A stretch of DNA of 64,000 bases from Flavobacterium ovatum. GTDB taxonomy: Bacteria > Bacteroidota > Bacteroidia > Flavobacteriales > Flavobacteriaceae. The translations under genes and the position numbers were made by a program. The notes below the pieces were generated by a model that was not told where the DNA came from, did not search any database, and saw nothing but the letters and a program-made list of their open reading frames with translations. Positions 44,863 to 54,685 of the stretch are shown in pieces; position 1 is the stretch's first letter, and every line of letters begins with the position of its first letter. Where the stretch lies: assembly GCF_040703125.1 (NCBI RefSeq), contig NZ_CP160035.1, positions 682,001 through 746,000 on the forward strand, read 5' to 3'.

Positions 44863-46518
44863 CTAAAAAATAAAATAAGTACTAAGAACCAAAATTGTAA
44901 TCAATATTCCAGTCACTACAGCATGTTTCCATGGTGTGATATCTACCTTATCATTTGATCTCACGACGTGATCATGCGCCATAGGATACATCTTTCCAAC
45001 CAATAACATGATTCCGATATTTAATACAAACAATACCGCCATTACGTGTAGAAAGTGTGGATAAGCTTCAGCTTGAATTACACTTAATGCTTTTGCATTT
45101 GTAATTCCATCTGCGGCAGCTTTGGCCATTGCACTATCAACAAAATATGGTTTAACGATAAATTGACTGATCGAATACAAAATCACACCAGATGCAATTC
45201 CGATTTTTGCCGCAAGAGCAGGAACTCTTTTGGTAAAAAAACCAATAATTACAACTGTTAGAATCGGAATACTGTAACATCCATTCGCTTCTTGCAACCA
45301 AGCAAACAAACCGTTTGGAGCATTTGCGATTAATGGTGCAACCGACATTCCTAAAAGTCCCAAGACCAATCCGAAGATTTTACTCGCTTTTACAACCTGA
45401 TGTTCAGTCGCTGTTTTATTAAAGTATTGTTTGTACAAATCAAAACCAAACAAAGTAGCGCTACTATTAAGGATACTGTTGAAAGAACTTAATACGGCTC
45501 CAAACAATACAGCTGCAAAAAATCCCATAAAGGCCGTAGGCAATACCGTTTTAACCAAAGTTGGATACGCCTGATCTGGATTGGATAAATTGCCTTGAAA
45601 TAAATGATAAGCAATTACTCCGGGAAGTACCACAATAAGCGGAATTAAAAACTTAACCAAAGCGGCCAAAATCATTCCTTTTTGTCCTTCTTTTAAGTTT
45701 TTTGCGGCAAAAACACGTTGTAAAATCGCTTGATTAGTTCCCCAATAAAACATTTGTACTAGCATCATTCCTGTAAAAATTGTCCCAAACGGAATTGAGT
45801 TATCTACTTCACCTACTACATTAAATTTTTCTGGATTTGAAGTGTACAAAGTACTAATACCCGTCATAACACTTCCCTCTCCAATGGCCATTAATCCGAA
45901 TATTGGAATTAAAATTCCACCAATCAACAATCCAATTGCATTAATCAAATCAGAAACCGCAACGGCTTTTAATCCACCAAAAATGGCATAAATCATTCCG
46001 ATAATACCGATACTCCATACACATAGCCATATTGACGCTTTGTGCGAAATCCCTAAAACAGTAGGAAGATCAAACATCGTACTAAAGGCCAAAGAACCAG
46101 AGTACAATACTGAAGGAACAATTACCACAACATATCCAGTAAGAAACAAACCGGAGATAATTGCTTTGGTTTGGTGGTCAAAACGGTACTCTATAAACTC
46201 CGGAATTGTAGTAATTCCTCTCGCCATATACTTTGGAACCAAGAAAATAGCAGTAATAATCATAGCGATTGCCGCCAAGGTTTCCCATGCCATTACTAAT
46301 ATTCCTTCGGTAAATGCTTGCCCATTCAATCCCACGATTTGTTCTGCCGAAAGATTGGTTAATAACAAAGAACCGGCAATGGTTACTGCCCCAAGACTTC
46401 GACCACCAAGAAAATATCCCTCAGACGAAGATTCATCTGTATTACGTGTGGCATACCATGACACAACAGCTACAAATATTGTAAATCCAACAAATGAAAT
46501 AATGGTAAGCATGTCCAT
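44863..46518 (-). CDS. Sodium:solute symporter (SSS family, SGLT-like)
   Basis: A 551-residue inner-membrane transporter with about 14 hydrophobic segments. It has the SSS features SEGYFLGGRSLGAVTIAGSLLLTNLSAEQIVGLNGQAF near the N-terminus, YAIFGGLKAVAVSD, and the central GTNQAILQRVFAAKNLKEGQKG signature. The family imports sugars with sodium; SGLT-like members take galactose and glucose. Its placement three bases after the GH36 gene suggests it brings galactosides into the cytoplasm for that enzyme. The substrate is inferred from context. Confidence 0.93.
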   Translation of the reverse strand: MDMLTIISFVGFTIFVAVVSWYATRNTDESSSEGYFLGGRSLGAVTIAGSLLLTNLSAEQIVGLNGQAFTEGILVMAWETLAAIAMIITAIFLVPKYMARGITTIPEFIEYRFDHQTKAIISGLFLTGYVVVIVPSVLYSGSLAFSTMFDLPTVLGISHKASIWLCVWSIGIIGMIYAIFGGLKAVAVSDLINAIGLLIGGILIPIFGLMAIGEGSVMTGISTLYTSNPEKFNVVGEVDNSIPFGTIFTGMMLVQMFYWGTNQAILQRVFAAKNLKEGQKGMILAALVKFLIPLIVVLPGVIAYHLFQGNLSNPDQAYPTLVKTVLPTAFMGFFAAVLFGAVLSSFNSILNSSATLFGFDLYKQYFNKTATEHQVVKASKIFGLVLGLLGMSVAPLIANAPNGLFAWLQEANGCYSIPILTVVIIGFFTKRVPALAAKIGIASGVILYSISQFIVKPYFVDSAMAKAAADGITNAKALSVIQAEAYPHFLHVMAVLFVLNIGIMLLVGKMYPMAHDHVVRSNDKVDITPWKHAVVTGILITILVLSTYFIF

Positions 46519-46521
46519 AAT

Positions 46522-48264
46522 CTAGTTTTTTAGAGTCAGTTGAATTAATCCACAAGCAGGAACTTCAATTTTATATAATCCTTGGTTAAGCGTAATTTCA
46601 TTCGATGCGAAAATAGTTCCTTTACAATCGTAAACGATACAGTTATAAGTTCCAAAATCAGCCGCTACATCAAGAACTACTTGCGTAGCCAATTGACCGT
46701 TGATGATGTCAAAATACTTTTTAGTAGTTGCTAAACTTACTACATATTCATCATATAAACCAATGATTTGATGATCGCCTTTTGTTACTTGTTGAATAGG
46801 ATAATTGGCCAATGGTTTGGAAGGAACAAATTTCCCTTCCATTAAAACATTTGCATTGTCATTCCAATATTTAGTGTAAAACTGAATCATATCAATATGA
46901 TCCTGAGGTACTTCTTGTAACATCACAGACAATTGTGGTACTCCAAACAAGGTGTTTACTACTTGCAAAGCCGCAACTTCTACTTTTTCGTCTTTATGCC
47001 AAGTCAACATATCTGCGTGTACAGCAGTTTCACCACATAACATTCTAATATCGGCAATACGAATTCTGTTCATCGTTCCGTCACCAGGACAGTCAAAGGC
47101 ACGCATCATGTTACCAAATTTGCGCATAGCAGGACCAGTATATCTTTGTCTAAATTCGATAAAAACATCAGGATTGATTGCTTTTAGCTCACTCATTACA
47201 TCAGACAATAAACGATCAACCGCTTCATTGATAGAACTATAATCACGACCATCAGCATCTGTAAGAACTGTTTCATCATACAATCTAAAGTCATCAATAA
47301 AGTCTAATTTGAAACCGTCAAGTCCCCATTCTTGCAATGCATTTTTGTAAATATTGATCAAATACTCCCTAACTTCTGGAAAACGAGGGTCAAATACTGG
47401 TGCCCAACGATGGGTTTTGGTCAATAATTTATTTTCGAAAACCTTGTAAGCTCTTGATTTTACGCCACAAAAAGGAACAGAATACCAGAAACCTACTTTC
47501 ATTCCAATTTCATGAACGGCATCTACAAACTCTTTGGTTTTAGAAATACGGTCTGGAGTCCAATCTCCTGTGTAATCGTATCCTCTGTTGGTGTCATTAG
47601 TCTGCCATCCATCATCGATGATAATTACTTTATATCCTAGACTGTAAGCGATTCTACATTCTGCCAACAATTTTTCAACTTCCAAATTTTGGTGAAAATT
47701 ATACCAAGTAGAATACAAAGGTGTTTTTGCAATTTGTGGAACGAATGCTGGTTTTAAATTATCAAAAGTTTCCCACCAAGCGGCAACTTCATTCAACGCA
47801 GTTGAAAAATGTTTAGGAGCAGAGTCAATTCTTATTTGCGCCTTAAACTCATTCAAGGGCGATAAACGCTCTGAAAGGAATGTAATATGGCAATAAAAAC
47901 AATCATCTTCTTCTCTGATTCTTGCGTTTAATTCTAATTTATTGATAGCATTTGAACAAGCAAAAGTATGAACATTCGTATCGTCATTACCAAATAAGCT
48001 AATGATGGGAGCGTCAATAGAAATACGTGATTCCAAATGTTCTAATTCCCAATCTGCTTGGATGCGTTTTTCAAAATCTGTTGTTGGTTTCCAAACTCCT
48101 TTTACATTATGTGCCGGAATTTTCCATTGAATTGTAACTGGTTTAGGAACAATTGCTTCGTCTGATTTTATAGTTACATCAAAAATCTGTACCCCTTCTT
48201 TATTGTAAATGGAATTTATAGAAACATCTAAATTTCCTATGTTTTCTAAAACTAATAGACACAT
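46522..48264 (-). CDS. GH36 alpha-galactosidase, cytoplasmic
   Basis: A 580-residue enzyme. The N-terminal beta-sandwich (about 1-165) precedes a barrel with IIIDDGWQTND (214-224), nucleophile D321 in LDGFKLDFIDDF, and FRQRYTGPAMRKFGNMMRAFDCPGDGTMNR, where D391 or D395 is the likely acid/base. A short C-terminal beta domain follows. GH36 retaining alpha-galactosidases release galactose from melibiose, raffinose and similar oligosaccharides. There is no signal peptide, so it acts inside the cell and depends on import by the adjoining symporter. Related GH36 members act on other galactosides or N-acetylgalactosaminides, so the exact substrate is open. Confidence 0.88.
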   Translation of the reverse strand: MCLLVLENIGNLDVSINSIYNKEGVQIFDVTIKSDEAIVPKPVTIQWKIPAHNVKGVWKPTTDFEKRIQADWELEHLESRISIDAPIISLFGNDDTNVHTFACSNAINKLELNARIREEDDCFYCHITFLSERLSPLNEFKAQIRIDSAPKHFSTALNEVAAWWETFDNLKPAFVPQIAKTPLYSTWYNFHQNLEVEKLLAECRIAYSLGYKVIIIDDGWQTNDTNRGYDYTGDWTPDRISKTKEFVDAVHEIGMKVGFWYSVPFCGVKSRAYKVFENKLLTKTHRWAPVFDPRFPEVREYLINIYKNALQEWGLDGFKLDFIDDFRLYDETVLTDADGRDYSSINEAVDRLLSDVMSELKAINPDVFIEFRQRYTGPAMRKFGNMMRAFDCPGDGTMNRIRIADIRMLCGETAVHADMLTWHKDEKVEVAALQVVNTLFGVPQLSVMLQEVPQDHIDMIQFYTKYWNDNANVLMEGKFVPSKPLANYPIQQVTKGDHQIIGLYDEYVVSLATTKKYFDIINGQLATQVVLDVAADFGTYNCIVYDCKGTIFASNEITLNQGLYKIEVPACGLIQLTLKN

Positions 48265-48333
48265 TGCTTATATTTTTTATATTGATTAAAAGCTAAAAAA
48301 AGCTTTCCTAAATTCTTTTTATATTAGTTTAAA

Positions 48334-48359
48334 GAAGCCAAGCACAAACACTTGGCTCC
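48334..48359 (-). terminator. Weak hairpin between susD-like and GH36 genes
   Basis: On the - strand AGCCAAG-N8-CTTGGCT is followed by TCTTT. It lies 30 bases downstream of the SusD-like stop and could act as a partial terminator or RNA-stabilising structure that keeps susCD mRNA more abundant than the enzyme and transporter mRNA. Confidence 0.35.
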
Positions 48360-48388
48360 AATTAAACCACGACAATCTAATTACCTCT

Positions 48389-49960
48389 TTAATTATATCC
48401 TTGATTTTGTTTCAAATTAGGATTAGAATCTATTTCTGTGCTTGGAATCCAAATAAGTTCATCTCTATTCGATTTGAATATACCTCCACTTAATGATTTT
48501 GGGTTTTTACCATGAGCTGAAGTCGCTCCCATATATTTATCAGCAAGTCCCCAACGTACAAGGTCAAAGAAACGGTGTCCTTCTCCTGCTAGTTCCATTG
48601 CTCTTTCATCAATAATTGCATTTCTTAAAAGAACTTTATCAGCTTTAACTGTTGGTAAAAGATCTACCAGACCAGAACCAGGACGTTGACGAACCATAGT
48701 AACATAAGGTCCTGCAAGAGCCGTTTTATCATCTTCGTTTAACGCTTCTGCTAGCATCAACAATACATCAGAATAACGAATTACTCTCCAGTTGGTTCCA
48801 ACATTAGTTCCTAAGAAATCTACTTGACTTCTCACCCCTATATCCATACCTGCATATTTTTTAGAAAATATAGGCTCTACTCCGGCTGCAGTAGCGATTG
48901 CAATATCACTAACAAAGTCAGTAGCATAAGGAGTCCCACCGTAACCTGTAGCGCCAAGGTAATTATAAGCTAAGGTTTGATTTCTTCTATAAGTATCTCC
49001 ATTAGCTTCAAATAAATTTTTCAACCAAGGGTTTACTACGTGTCCTTTATCTGGAGTTTTTCCTGGAGGTGCATAATCAATATGAAAATTCCCCATAGTA
49101 CCTGTTCCAGGAATATCAGATCCCCATACAAATGTTTGTTGTCCTAAAAATTGCAATTCAAAAACTGACTCCGAGTTGTTTTCATTTTTTTCAGTAAAGT
49201 TATCGCCATATTGAGCCGCAGGTAACAAAGTGTATTTCCCTACTAACGGTAATAATGTAGCATGAGCCAAAGCCCATTTTTTCTGATACAAATAACTTTT
49301 TCCTTTCAATGCTGTAGCTGCTCCAGACGTAGGTCTTCCTAAGTCATCACCCGTCCATTGTGCAGGTAACATGGTTTCTGCTTTTCCTAAATCGGCAACA
49401 ATTTGATCCCAAACAGCTTGTTTAGCAGCTTGTTTTACATATAAATTATCTAAATCTGGTACATCTAGAACTAAAGGCACATTACCATAAAGATTGACCA
49501 AATACCAGTAATCAAAAGCTCTTAAAAAATAGGCTTGTCCTACTAAATTGTTACGAACGACGTCATTTGGAATCCCTTCTTTATTTACGTTATTGATAAT
49601 ATTGTTGCAACGGCCAATTGATTTGTATAATTCTTGCCATGGTTCTGTAGCCCAACGGTCACCCGGTTTCCCTAAAAAGGTTGCCATCGCTGTATTACTT
49701 CCTAAAGGAAAGTTATTGAATTCATCTGATCGTAGTAATGCACCTGAATGTAGAATTCGTCCCCAGAAAAAAGTTCCTGTAATTGGGTGAAAAGCTCCGT
49801 TTACCGCAGATTTTACTTGCTCTTCAGAGGTACCAAAATTGGCAGTTGAAGTGGCATTTTCATTACTTTGATTTAGCAAATCTCCTGAACATGAGCTCCC
49901 TAAAGCCGCTAAGCTCAAAGTCGCTAACATGATTGATTTTGTATATTTAAATTTTTTCAT
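48389..49960 (-). CDS. SusD/RagB-like outer-membrane lipoprotein (alpha-galactoside locus)
   Basis: A 523-residue lipoprotein (MKKFKYTKSIM..., lipobox GSSC with Cys24) with SusD features: QAYFLRAFDYWYLVNLYGNVPLVLD in the helical part, IRYSDVLLMLAEALNE and IIDERAMELAGEGHRFFDLVRWG near the end, and terminal LKQNQGYN. It would cap the partner SusC and select the sugar. The start at 49960 precedes the lipoprotein signal; the frame opening at 50035 overlaps the upstream SusC gene and adds residues unlike a signal peptide. The gap to the susC-like stop is 16 bases. Confidence 0.94.
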   Translation of the reverse strand: MKKFKYTKSIMLATLSLAALGSSCSGDLLNQSNENATSTANFGTSEEQVKSAVNGAFHPITGTFFWGRILHSGALLRSDEFNNFPLGSNTAMATFLGKPGDRWATEPWQELYKSIGRCNNIINNVNKEGIPNDVVRNNLVGQAYFLRAFDYWYLVNLYGNVPLVLDVPDLDNLYVKQAAKQAVWDQIVADLGKAETMLPAQWTGDDLGRPTSGAATALKGKSYLYQKKWALAHATLLPLVGKYTLLPAAQYGDNFTEKNENNSESVFELQFLGQQTFVWGSDIPGTGTMGNFHIDYAPPGKTPDKGHVVNPWLKNLFEANGDTYRRNQTLAYNYLGATGYGGTPYATDFVSDIAIATAAGVEPIFSKKYAGMDIGVRSQVDFLGTNVGTNWRVIRYSDVLLMLAEALNEDDKTALAGPYVTMVRQRPGSGLVDLLPTVKADKVLLRNAIIDERAMELAGEGHRFFDLVRWGLADKYMGATSAHGKNPKSLSGGIFKSNRDELIWIPSTEIDSNPNLKQNQGYN

Positions 49961-49976
49961 TTTACTATTTTTTAGA

Positions 49977-52900
49977 TTAAAAACTAGCTTGTAGTCCAAG
50001 CATAAAAGTACGAGCATTAGGATACGTTCTTGCATCTAAACCTCTCCCTAACAATGGGTTTACTGTTGGTCTTACACCAGGAACACCAGAATTCAAATTC
50101 GCTCTACCACCGTTGGTAGAAGCTACGTCAGGGTCATATCCGCTGTATTTTGTCAATACAAATACATTTTGAACATTAAATGAAACTCTTAGGCTTTTGA
50201 AAAAGTCCATTCCTAATGTTTTAGTAGGTAAGTTATATCCGATTTCGATATTTTTCAATCTTAAATAAGATCCGTCTTCTACAAAAAACGAAGAAGGCTC
50301 TTTGTTACCTGCTGCATCAGAAACTGACGCTTTTGGAATACCTGTATCTGTATTTGTAGGTGTCCAAGAGTTTAAAACAGAACTCAATTTACCACCATCT
50401 TGCCAAAGCATATTGTAATATTTACCTACATTGTAAATCTCATTTCCTTGTACCCCAACGAATGCCATACTGAAATCAAAATTTTTGTAATCTGCACCAA
50501 AGGTCAAACCATAAGTAAAATCTGGAGTAGGATTACCAATATTAGTAATATCTTTTTCATCAATAACTCCATCACCATTTACATCGACTCTTACAAAGTT
50601 ACCAGTCAATGGGTTTACTTTATCCTCTACTTTATAACCATAGAAAGAACCAATTGCTTCCCCTTTAACTGTGCGGTTTACAACTCTCAAATCTTCATCA
50701 ATTGCTGGTCCTAAGATCGGAGCTGGAATATCTCCTGCTTTTGCAACAAGATTAAAGGAGAAGTTTGTACCTACTTTATAATGGAAATCACCATCTGTTT
50801 TTTGATAACTCAAATCAAATTCAAAACCTTTATTTATTAATGTTCCTGCATTTCTAGTTACTGGTAAACTTACACCCAAAGTAGAAGGAACATTGATCGC
50901 TACCAATACATCTTTGATGTCTTTTGCATAATAATCGGCAGTGAAATTCATTTTATTGTTTAAGAAGGTTACATCAACACCTAAATCAAATGTTTTGGTT
51001 GTTTCCCAAACTAAATTAGGATCTGCCAAAGTTGTTTGCGCTAAACCTGTCGCAAGTGCTCCTCCAAAAGAAGTATTGGATTGATTAGCAAGAAATACTG
51101 CTTGAGTTGGATAAAAAGTATCAGGATAAGAACCTAAAACTCCGTATGAAGTTCTCAGTTTCAAAAAGTTAATCATATCTGATTTCCAAAATGATTCTTT
51201 ACTTATATTCCAAGCACCAGATATAGATGGGAAATATCCAGACTGATTATCTTTGGCAAAACGAGATGATGCATCACGTCTCACAGTTCCAGATAATAAA
51301 TAACGATCGTCATAATTGTAATTCAAACGTCCGAAATAAGATATTAATCCTGCTGTATTGTTTTCTCCCAATAAAATATTTGTAGCACTTGGAGGCAACG
51401 CGCTCACCACTTGAATACTATTTGATGGTGTTCCTTGACCATAAATACCGCTGCTTCTTTGGTTTTCTTTAAAGTAAGTGTAACCCGCAACTACACCTAT
51501 TTTACTTTTACCAAAATCTTTATCATAGCTAAGTGTTGGTTCTACCAATAAGTTAATCGTCGTTTTGTTATACTCTGTCAAATCATTTTTATCATTAACA
51601 TTTCTAACAGCATCTACAGTACTCATAAAGTAAGTAGGTGTGAATTGAAATGAATTTTGGTTTTTATAATCCAAACCAAAATTGATTCCTGCACTCAAAT
51701 TATCAGTAATTTTATAATCAAATTTAAGACCTCCAAATAATGTTCTTGTAGTAATAGAGTTGTTTTCCAAAGAAGCTAATCCAAATTGATTTACTCCTCC
51801 AGGACCCTGAATAACTGTTGATGGTGCTTCAAATCCACCTTCATTGGCAGCGTTACTTAATGCTACAGTTGGAGCTGTAGTACCATCAAATCCGTACCAG
51901 TTATTTTGTTTTAAATTACCTTCTGTAATTCCTAAAGTTTGCGTGATTTTCAACTTTCTAAAATTATGCTCACTATTTAATCTTGCATTCAATCTTCTAA
52001 AACCAGAACCAATTAAGATACCGTCTTGTTTGAAATAATTTACCGATGCAAAGTAAGAAGATGTTTCACCACCACCTTGTATAGACAAACCATGATCTTG
52101 AATCATTCCTGATTTAAGATTTTGTTTTTGCCAATCTGTACTCACACCATTGTAAGTAACTCTTGTTGCGTCTCCGTCGTTTTCAAAACGTTGGTTCAAA
52201 TATTTTGTGTATTGTTCTCCGTCAATAAAGTCTAAGTATTTACTTGGTGTATCAAAACCAATACGAGCATTATATTTAACCTCCATTTCTTGGTTTTTTC
52301 TACCATGATTCGTTTTAATTAAAATTACTCCATTGGCAGCTCTAGCTCCATAGATAGCAGCAGTAGCAGCATCCTTTAAAACTGATATGTCTAAGATGTC
52401 ATTTGGATTAACATAATCCATGTTTTGTACAATAACACCATCTACTATATATAATGGACTTGCATTACTCAATGAGTTTACTCCACGTATGAATACGTTT
52501 GCAGTACCTCCTGGTTGTCCACCTGAGCTCTCTACTTGAATACCAGATACTTTACCTTGTAATAAAGTAGCAGGGTTACTCGCAACAGATTTTACTAGTT
52601 CTTTCGAACTAATAGAAGCTACAGATCCTGTAAGTTCTCTTTTGCTCGAAGTACCGTACCCTACAATTACAACCTCATCTAAAGTTTGTGAATCTGCAAG
52701 CATGGCTACATTAACTACTGTTCTTCCATTTACTGCTACTTCTTGAGTTTTTAATCCCAAATAACTAAATACTAATACCCCTTTTGAAGAAACTCCTCCA
52801 ATTGAATATTTTCCGTCAAAATCGGTTGTGGTTCCTTTTGCTTCTCCTTTAATGGAAACATTGATACCAGGAACAGGCATGCCATCTTCTGTGACTACAC

Positions 52901-52988
52901 CAGTAACTTTAATTGTTTGAGCAAAGAGACTAAAGCTTAAAAGCAAAGTCGCAAAACCCATCAATTTTTTTAGCGTTTGTTTTTTCAT
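49977..52988 (-). CDS. SusC-like TonB-dependent outer-membrane transporter (alpha-galactoside locus)
   Basis: A 1003-residue receptor: signal peptide (1-24, SLFAQ), carboxypeptidase-regulatory-like domain (VTGVVTEDGMPVPGINVSIKGEAKGTTTDFDGKYSI), TonB-box/plug region with VIVGYGTSSKRELTGSVASI, IRGVNSLSNASPLYIVDG and LKDAATAAIYGARAANGVI, then the barrel ending MLGLQASF. It is the first gene of the operon SusC-SusD-GH36-symporter-FG-GAP. A well-formed promoter lies 100-129 bases upstream. Substrate inferred from the GH36 enzyme downstream. Confidence 0.95.
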   Translation of the reverse strand: MKKQTLKKLMGFATLLLSFSLFAQTIKVTGVVTEDGMPVPGINVSIKGEAKGTTTDFDGKYSIGGVSSKGVLVFSYLGLKTQEVAVNGRTVVNVAMLADSQTLDEVVIVGYGTSSKRELTGSVASISSKELVKSVASNPATLLQGKVSGIQVESSGGQPGGTANVFIRGVNSLSNASPLYIVDGVIVQNMDYVNPNDILDISVLKDAATAAIYGARAANGVILIKTNHGRKNQEMEVKYNARIGFDTPSKYLDFIDGEQYTKYLNQRFENDGDATRVTYNGVSTDWQKQNLKSGMIQDHGLSIQGGGETSSYFASVNYFKQDGILIGSGFRRLNARLNSEHNFRKLKITQTLGITEGNLKQNNWYGFDGTTAPTVALSNAANEGGFEAPSTVIQGPGGVNQFGLASLENNSITTRTLFGGLKFDYKITDNLSAGINFGLDYKNQNSFQFTPTYFMSTVDAVRNVNDKNDLTEYNKTTINLLVEPTLSYDKDFGKSKIGVVAGYTYFKENQRSSGIYGQGTPSNSIQVVSALPPSATNILLGENNTAGLISYFGRLNYNYDDRYLLSGTVRRDASSRFAKDNQSGYFPSISGAWNISKESFWKSDMINFLKLRTSYGVLGSYPDTFYPTQAVFLANQSNTSFGGALATGLAQTTLADPNLVWETTKTFDLGVDVTFLNNKMNFTADYYAKDIKDVLVAINVPSTLGVSLPVTRNAGTLINKGFEFDLSYQKTDGDFHYKVGTNFSFNLVAKAGDIPAPILGPAIDEDLRVVNRTVKGEAIGSFYGYKVEDKVNPLTGNFVRVDVNGDGVIDEKDITNIGNPTPDFTYGLTFGADYKNFDFSMAFVGVQGNEIYNVGKYYNMLWQDGGKLSSVLNSWTPTNTDTGIPKASVSDAAGNKEPSSFFVEDGSYLRLKNIEIGYNLPTKTLGMDFFKSLRVSFNVQNVFVLTKYSGYDPDVASTNGGRANLNSGVPGVRPTVNPLLGRGLDARTYPNARTFMLGLQASF

Positions 52989-53088
52989 AAGTTTTTAAAT
53001 TGGTTAATTTATTTTTATTGGATAGTAAATAGATTTAACAATAATCTCAACTGTATTCATTGGTCTATGATAGTCTATGCTACTGATA

Positions 53089-53117
53089 CAAATTTAGATT
53101 ATTTTTTTCAATACAAA
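53089..53117 (-). promoter_or_regulatory. Promoter of the alpha-galactoside operon
   Basis: On the - strand TTTG (53117-53114), a 17-base spacer and TAAATTTG (53096-53089) match TTG-N17-23-TAnnTTTG. The expected transcript carries a leader of roughly 95 bases before the susC-like start at 52988. The GntR-type gene upstream ends at 53355, so operator sites are expected in the intervening 366-bp gap. Confidence 0.65.
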
Positions 53118-53354
53118 AATTAAATTACTGTTTTTTTACGATATCAGTACAAAATAACCGTGTAAACCAATAAAACCGCATATGATTACTGACAATATAT
53201 TTAAAAAAATATCAAATAGAACTAATGAAATTAACAATTGAAGAAGTTTTTTAATGAGAAAAAAACTATTAATAAAAAAAAAGAAGTGATTTCTTTTTGT
53301 CAAAAGAGAAAAAAATCTCTAATCTTTTTACTAATGCAAAAACAAATGACTTAT

Positions 53355-54371
53355 CTACAAAGAGTTACGCTGAATAAAATCAGAAGGTACGATTTCATGA
53401 ATCAACTCTCCATGTTTAACAAATTTGGCTGCCTTGACTGCCATTTCGTTAAAATTAGTGGATATGGTAGTAATACCCCCAGAAATAATTTCTTTAATAA
53501 TGTGGTCGTTATGAGACAACAAACCTACATCTTGACCAATAACGAAATTCATTTTTTTACAATCTCTAAGCAACTCCCATAAATCTGTGTCGTCAATAAA
53601 AAAATAAAGGACACCTGCCTGGACAGAATCGAGACGGTAATTTTTTTCTATTTCGCCTATTAACTGGTTTTCTTCTACAAAACACTCAAAACCTTTTAAG
53701 ACCCCAATAGGATAATCCAAATCGCTTCTATAATACAAAACAATTTTATCATACTTTTTTATGGCCTCCAAGATTTCGGTCAAACGGTCGTGGGTGGAGT
53801 TTTCAAATTCTTGTGCTATATAGGAATAGTTGTTACCCAAATCTAAATACCTATCAACAATTAATAATCGACTAGGTTCAATAGTCTCTAGCAATGGTCT
53901 TACCAATGGATTTTCTATTGGCGCAATTACATATGCACCGTATTTACCATAAATATTTGATATAATATTCTCAAATGTTTCGATATTATTATGATGTACA
54001 TAAATATCAATTTGATATCGGTCTCCCAATTCTTTTCTAAAAGTATTATAAAACTCTTCTTGAAAACGGTGAAAAGAATACAATAACAACGCAACCTTTA
54101 ATACTACATCTGTTTTAGTACTTATTATAAAATATCCTTTTAGTTTTACTGATTCTACCAACCCTCTATCTTTTAGCTCTTCATAAGCCTTTACGATGGT
54201 TTTTCGAGCAAACCCAATATTTTCAACCATTTGATTAATAGATGGAAGTTGATCGCCCACAACTATGATTTCGCTATCAATACATTCAATAATTCCTTGA
54301 ACTAATTGTTCGTGTTTTGACAACGTACTAATTTGTTTTAAAGCAATAATTTTATCGAATAGAAGTTCCAT
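53355..54371 (-). CDS. GntR-family transcriptional regulator with sugar-binding-protein-like domain
   Basis: A 338-residue regulator. The N-terminal winged helix (about 15-85; KHEQLVQGIIECID ... GDQLPSINQMVENIGFARKTIVKAYEELKDRGLVESVKLKGYFI) is GntR type. The remaining 240 residues read as a LacI/periplasmic-binding-protein fold (IDIYVHHNNIETFENIISNIYGKYGAYVIAPIENPLVRPLLE ... GVLKGFECFVEEN) that would bind a sugar effector. This combination is common beside SusCD loci. It lies immediately upstream of, and in the same direction as, the alpha-galactoside operon, so it most likely controls it. Confidence 0.88.
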   Translation of the reverse strand: MELLFDKIIALKQISTLSKHEQLVQGIIECIDSEIIVVGDQLPSINQMVENIGFARKTIVKAYEELKDRGLVESVKLKGYFIISTKTDVVLKVALLLYSFHRFQEEFYNTFRKELGDRYQIDIYVHHNNIETFENIISNIYGKYGAYVIAPIENPLVRPLLETIEPSRLLIVDRYLDLGNNYSYIAQEFENSTHDRLTEILEAIKKYDKIVLYYRSDLDYPIGVLKGFECFVEENQLIGEIEKNYRLDSVQAGVLYFFIDDTDLWELLRDCKKMNFVIGQDVGLLSHNDHIIKEIISGGITTISTNFNEMAVKAAKFVKHGELIHEIVPSDFIQRNSL

Positions 54372-54427
54372 TAATTGTATTTTAAATATATAAAGGCTAA
54401 ACTCAGATTTTCGCAGTAGAAATCTAG

Positions 54428-54571
54428 ACTAAAGATAAAGGTAAAGAAACAATAAAAAAAGGTTATAACCCAGATTACACAGTAGAAAACAATGATGCAA
54501 CATTTCACATTCAAAACGAAGCACTTACACCTATAGAATATTTATTTTTAAGAATAAACACAAATCAATAG
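54428..54571 (+). pseudogene. C-terminal fragment of a lost gene
   Basis: A 47-codon open stretch with no start codon, bounded upstream by an in-frame TAG at 54425 and ending in TAG at 54569-54571. The text reads like real protein: KGYNPDYTVENNDATFHI, then QNEALTPIEYLFLRINTNQ-stop. It looks like the last segment of a beta-rich protein whose remainder has been deleted. I cannot assign the parent family. The rest of the 54372-54685 gap contains the gpsA terminator and no other gene. Confidence 0.35.
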
Positions 54572-54627
54572 TTATATAATACCGCTACTTCAACCGCAAC
54601 AAATCTTTCTAATCTTTTATTATATCA

Positions 54628-54664
54628 AAAAAAAGTCACTTTCAAATAATTCGAAAGTGACTTT
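54628..54664 (-). terminator. Rho-independent terminator after gpsA
   Basis: Stem AAAGTCACTTTC / GAAAGTGACTTT with a 9-base loop; on the - strand it is followed by a run of T. It begins about 22 bases past the gpsA stop codon. Confidence 0.88.
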
Positions 54665-54685
54665 ATATCGTTTAAATATTCGCTA

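Noticed and set aside
43431..46525. Several + strand frames of 60-160 codons opposite the FG-GAP lipoprotein and the symporter
   Set aside because: They are antisense shadows of strongly supported - strand genes and lack recognisable motifs.
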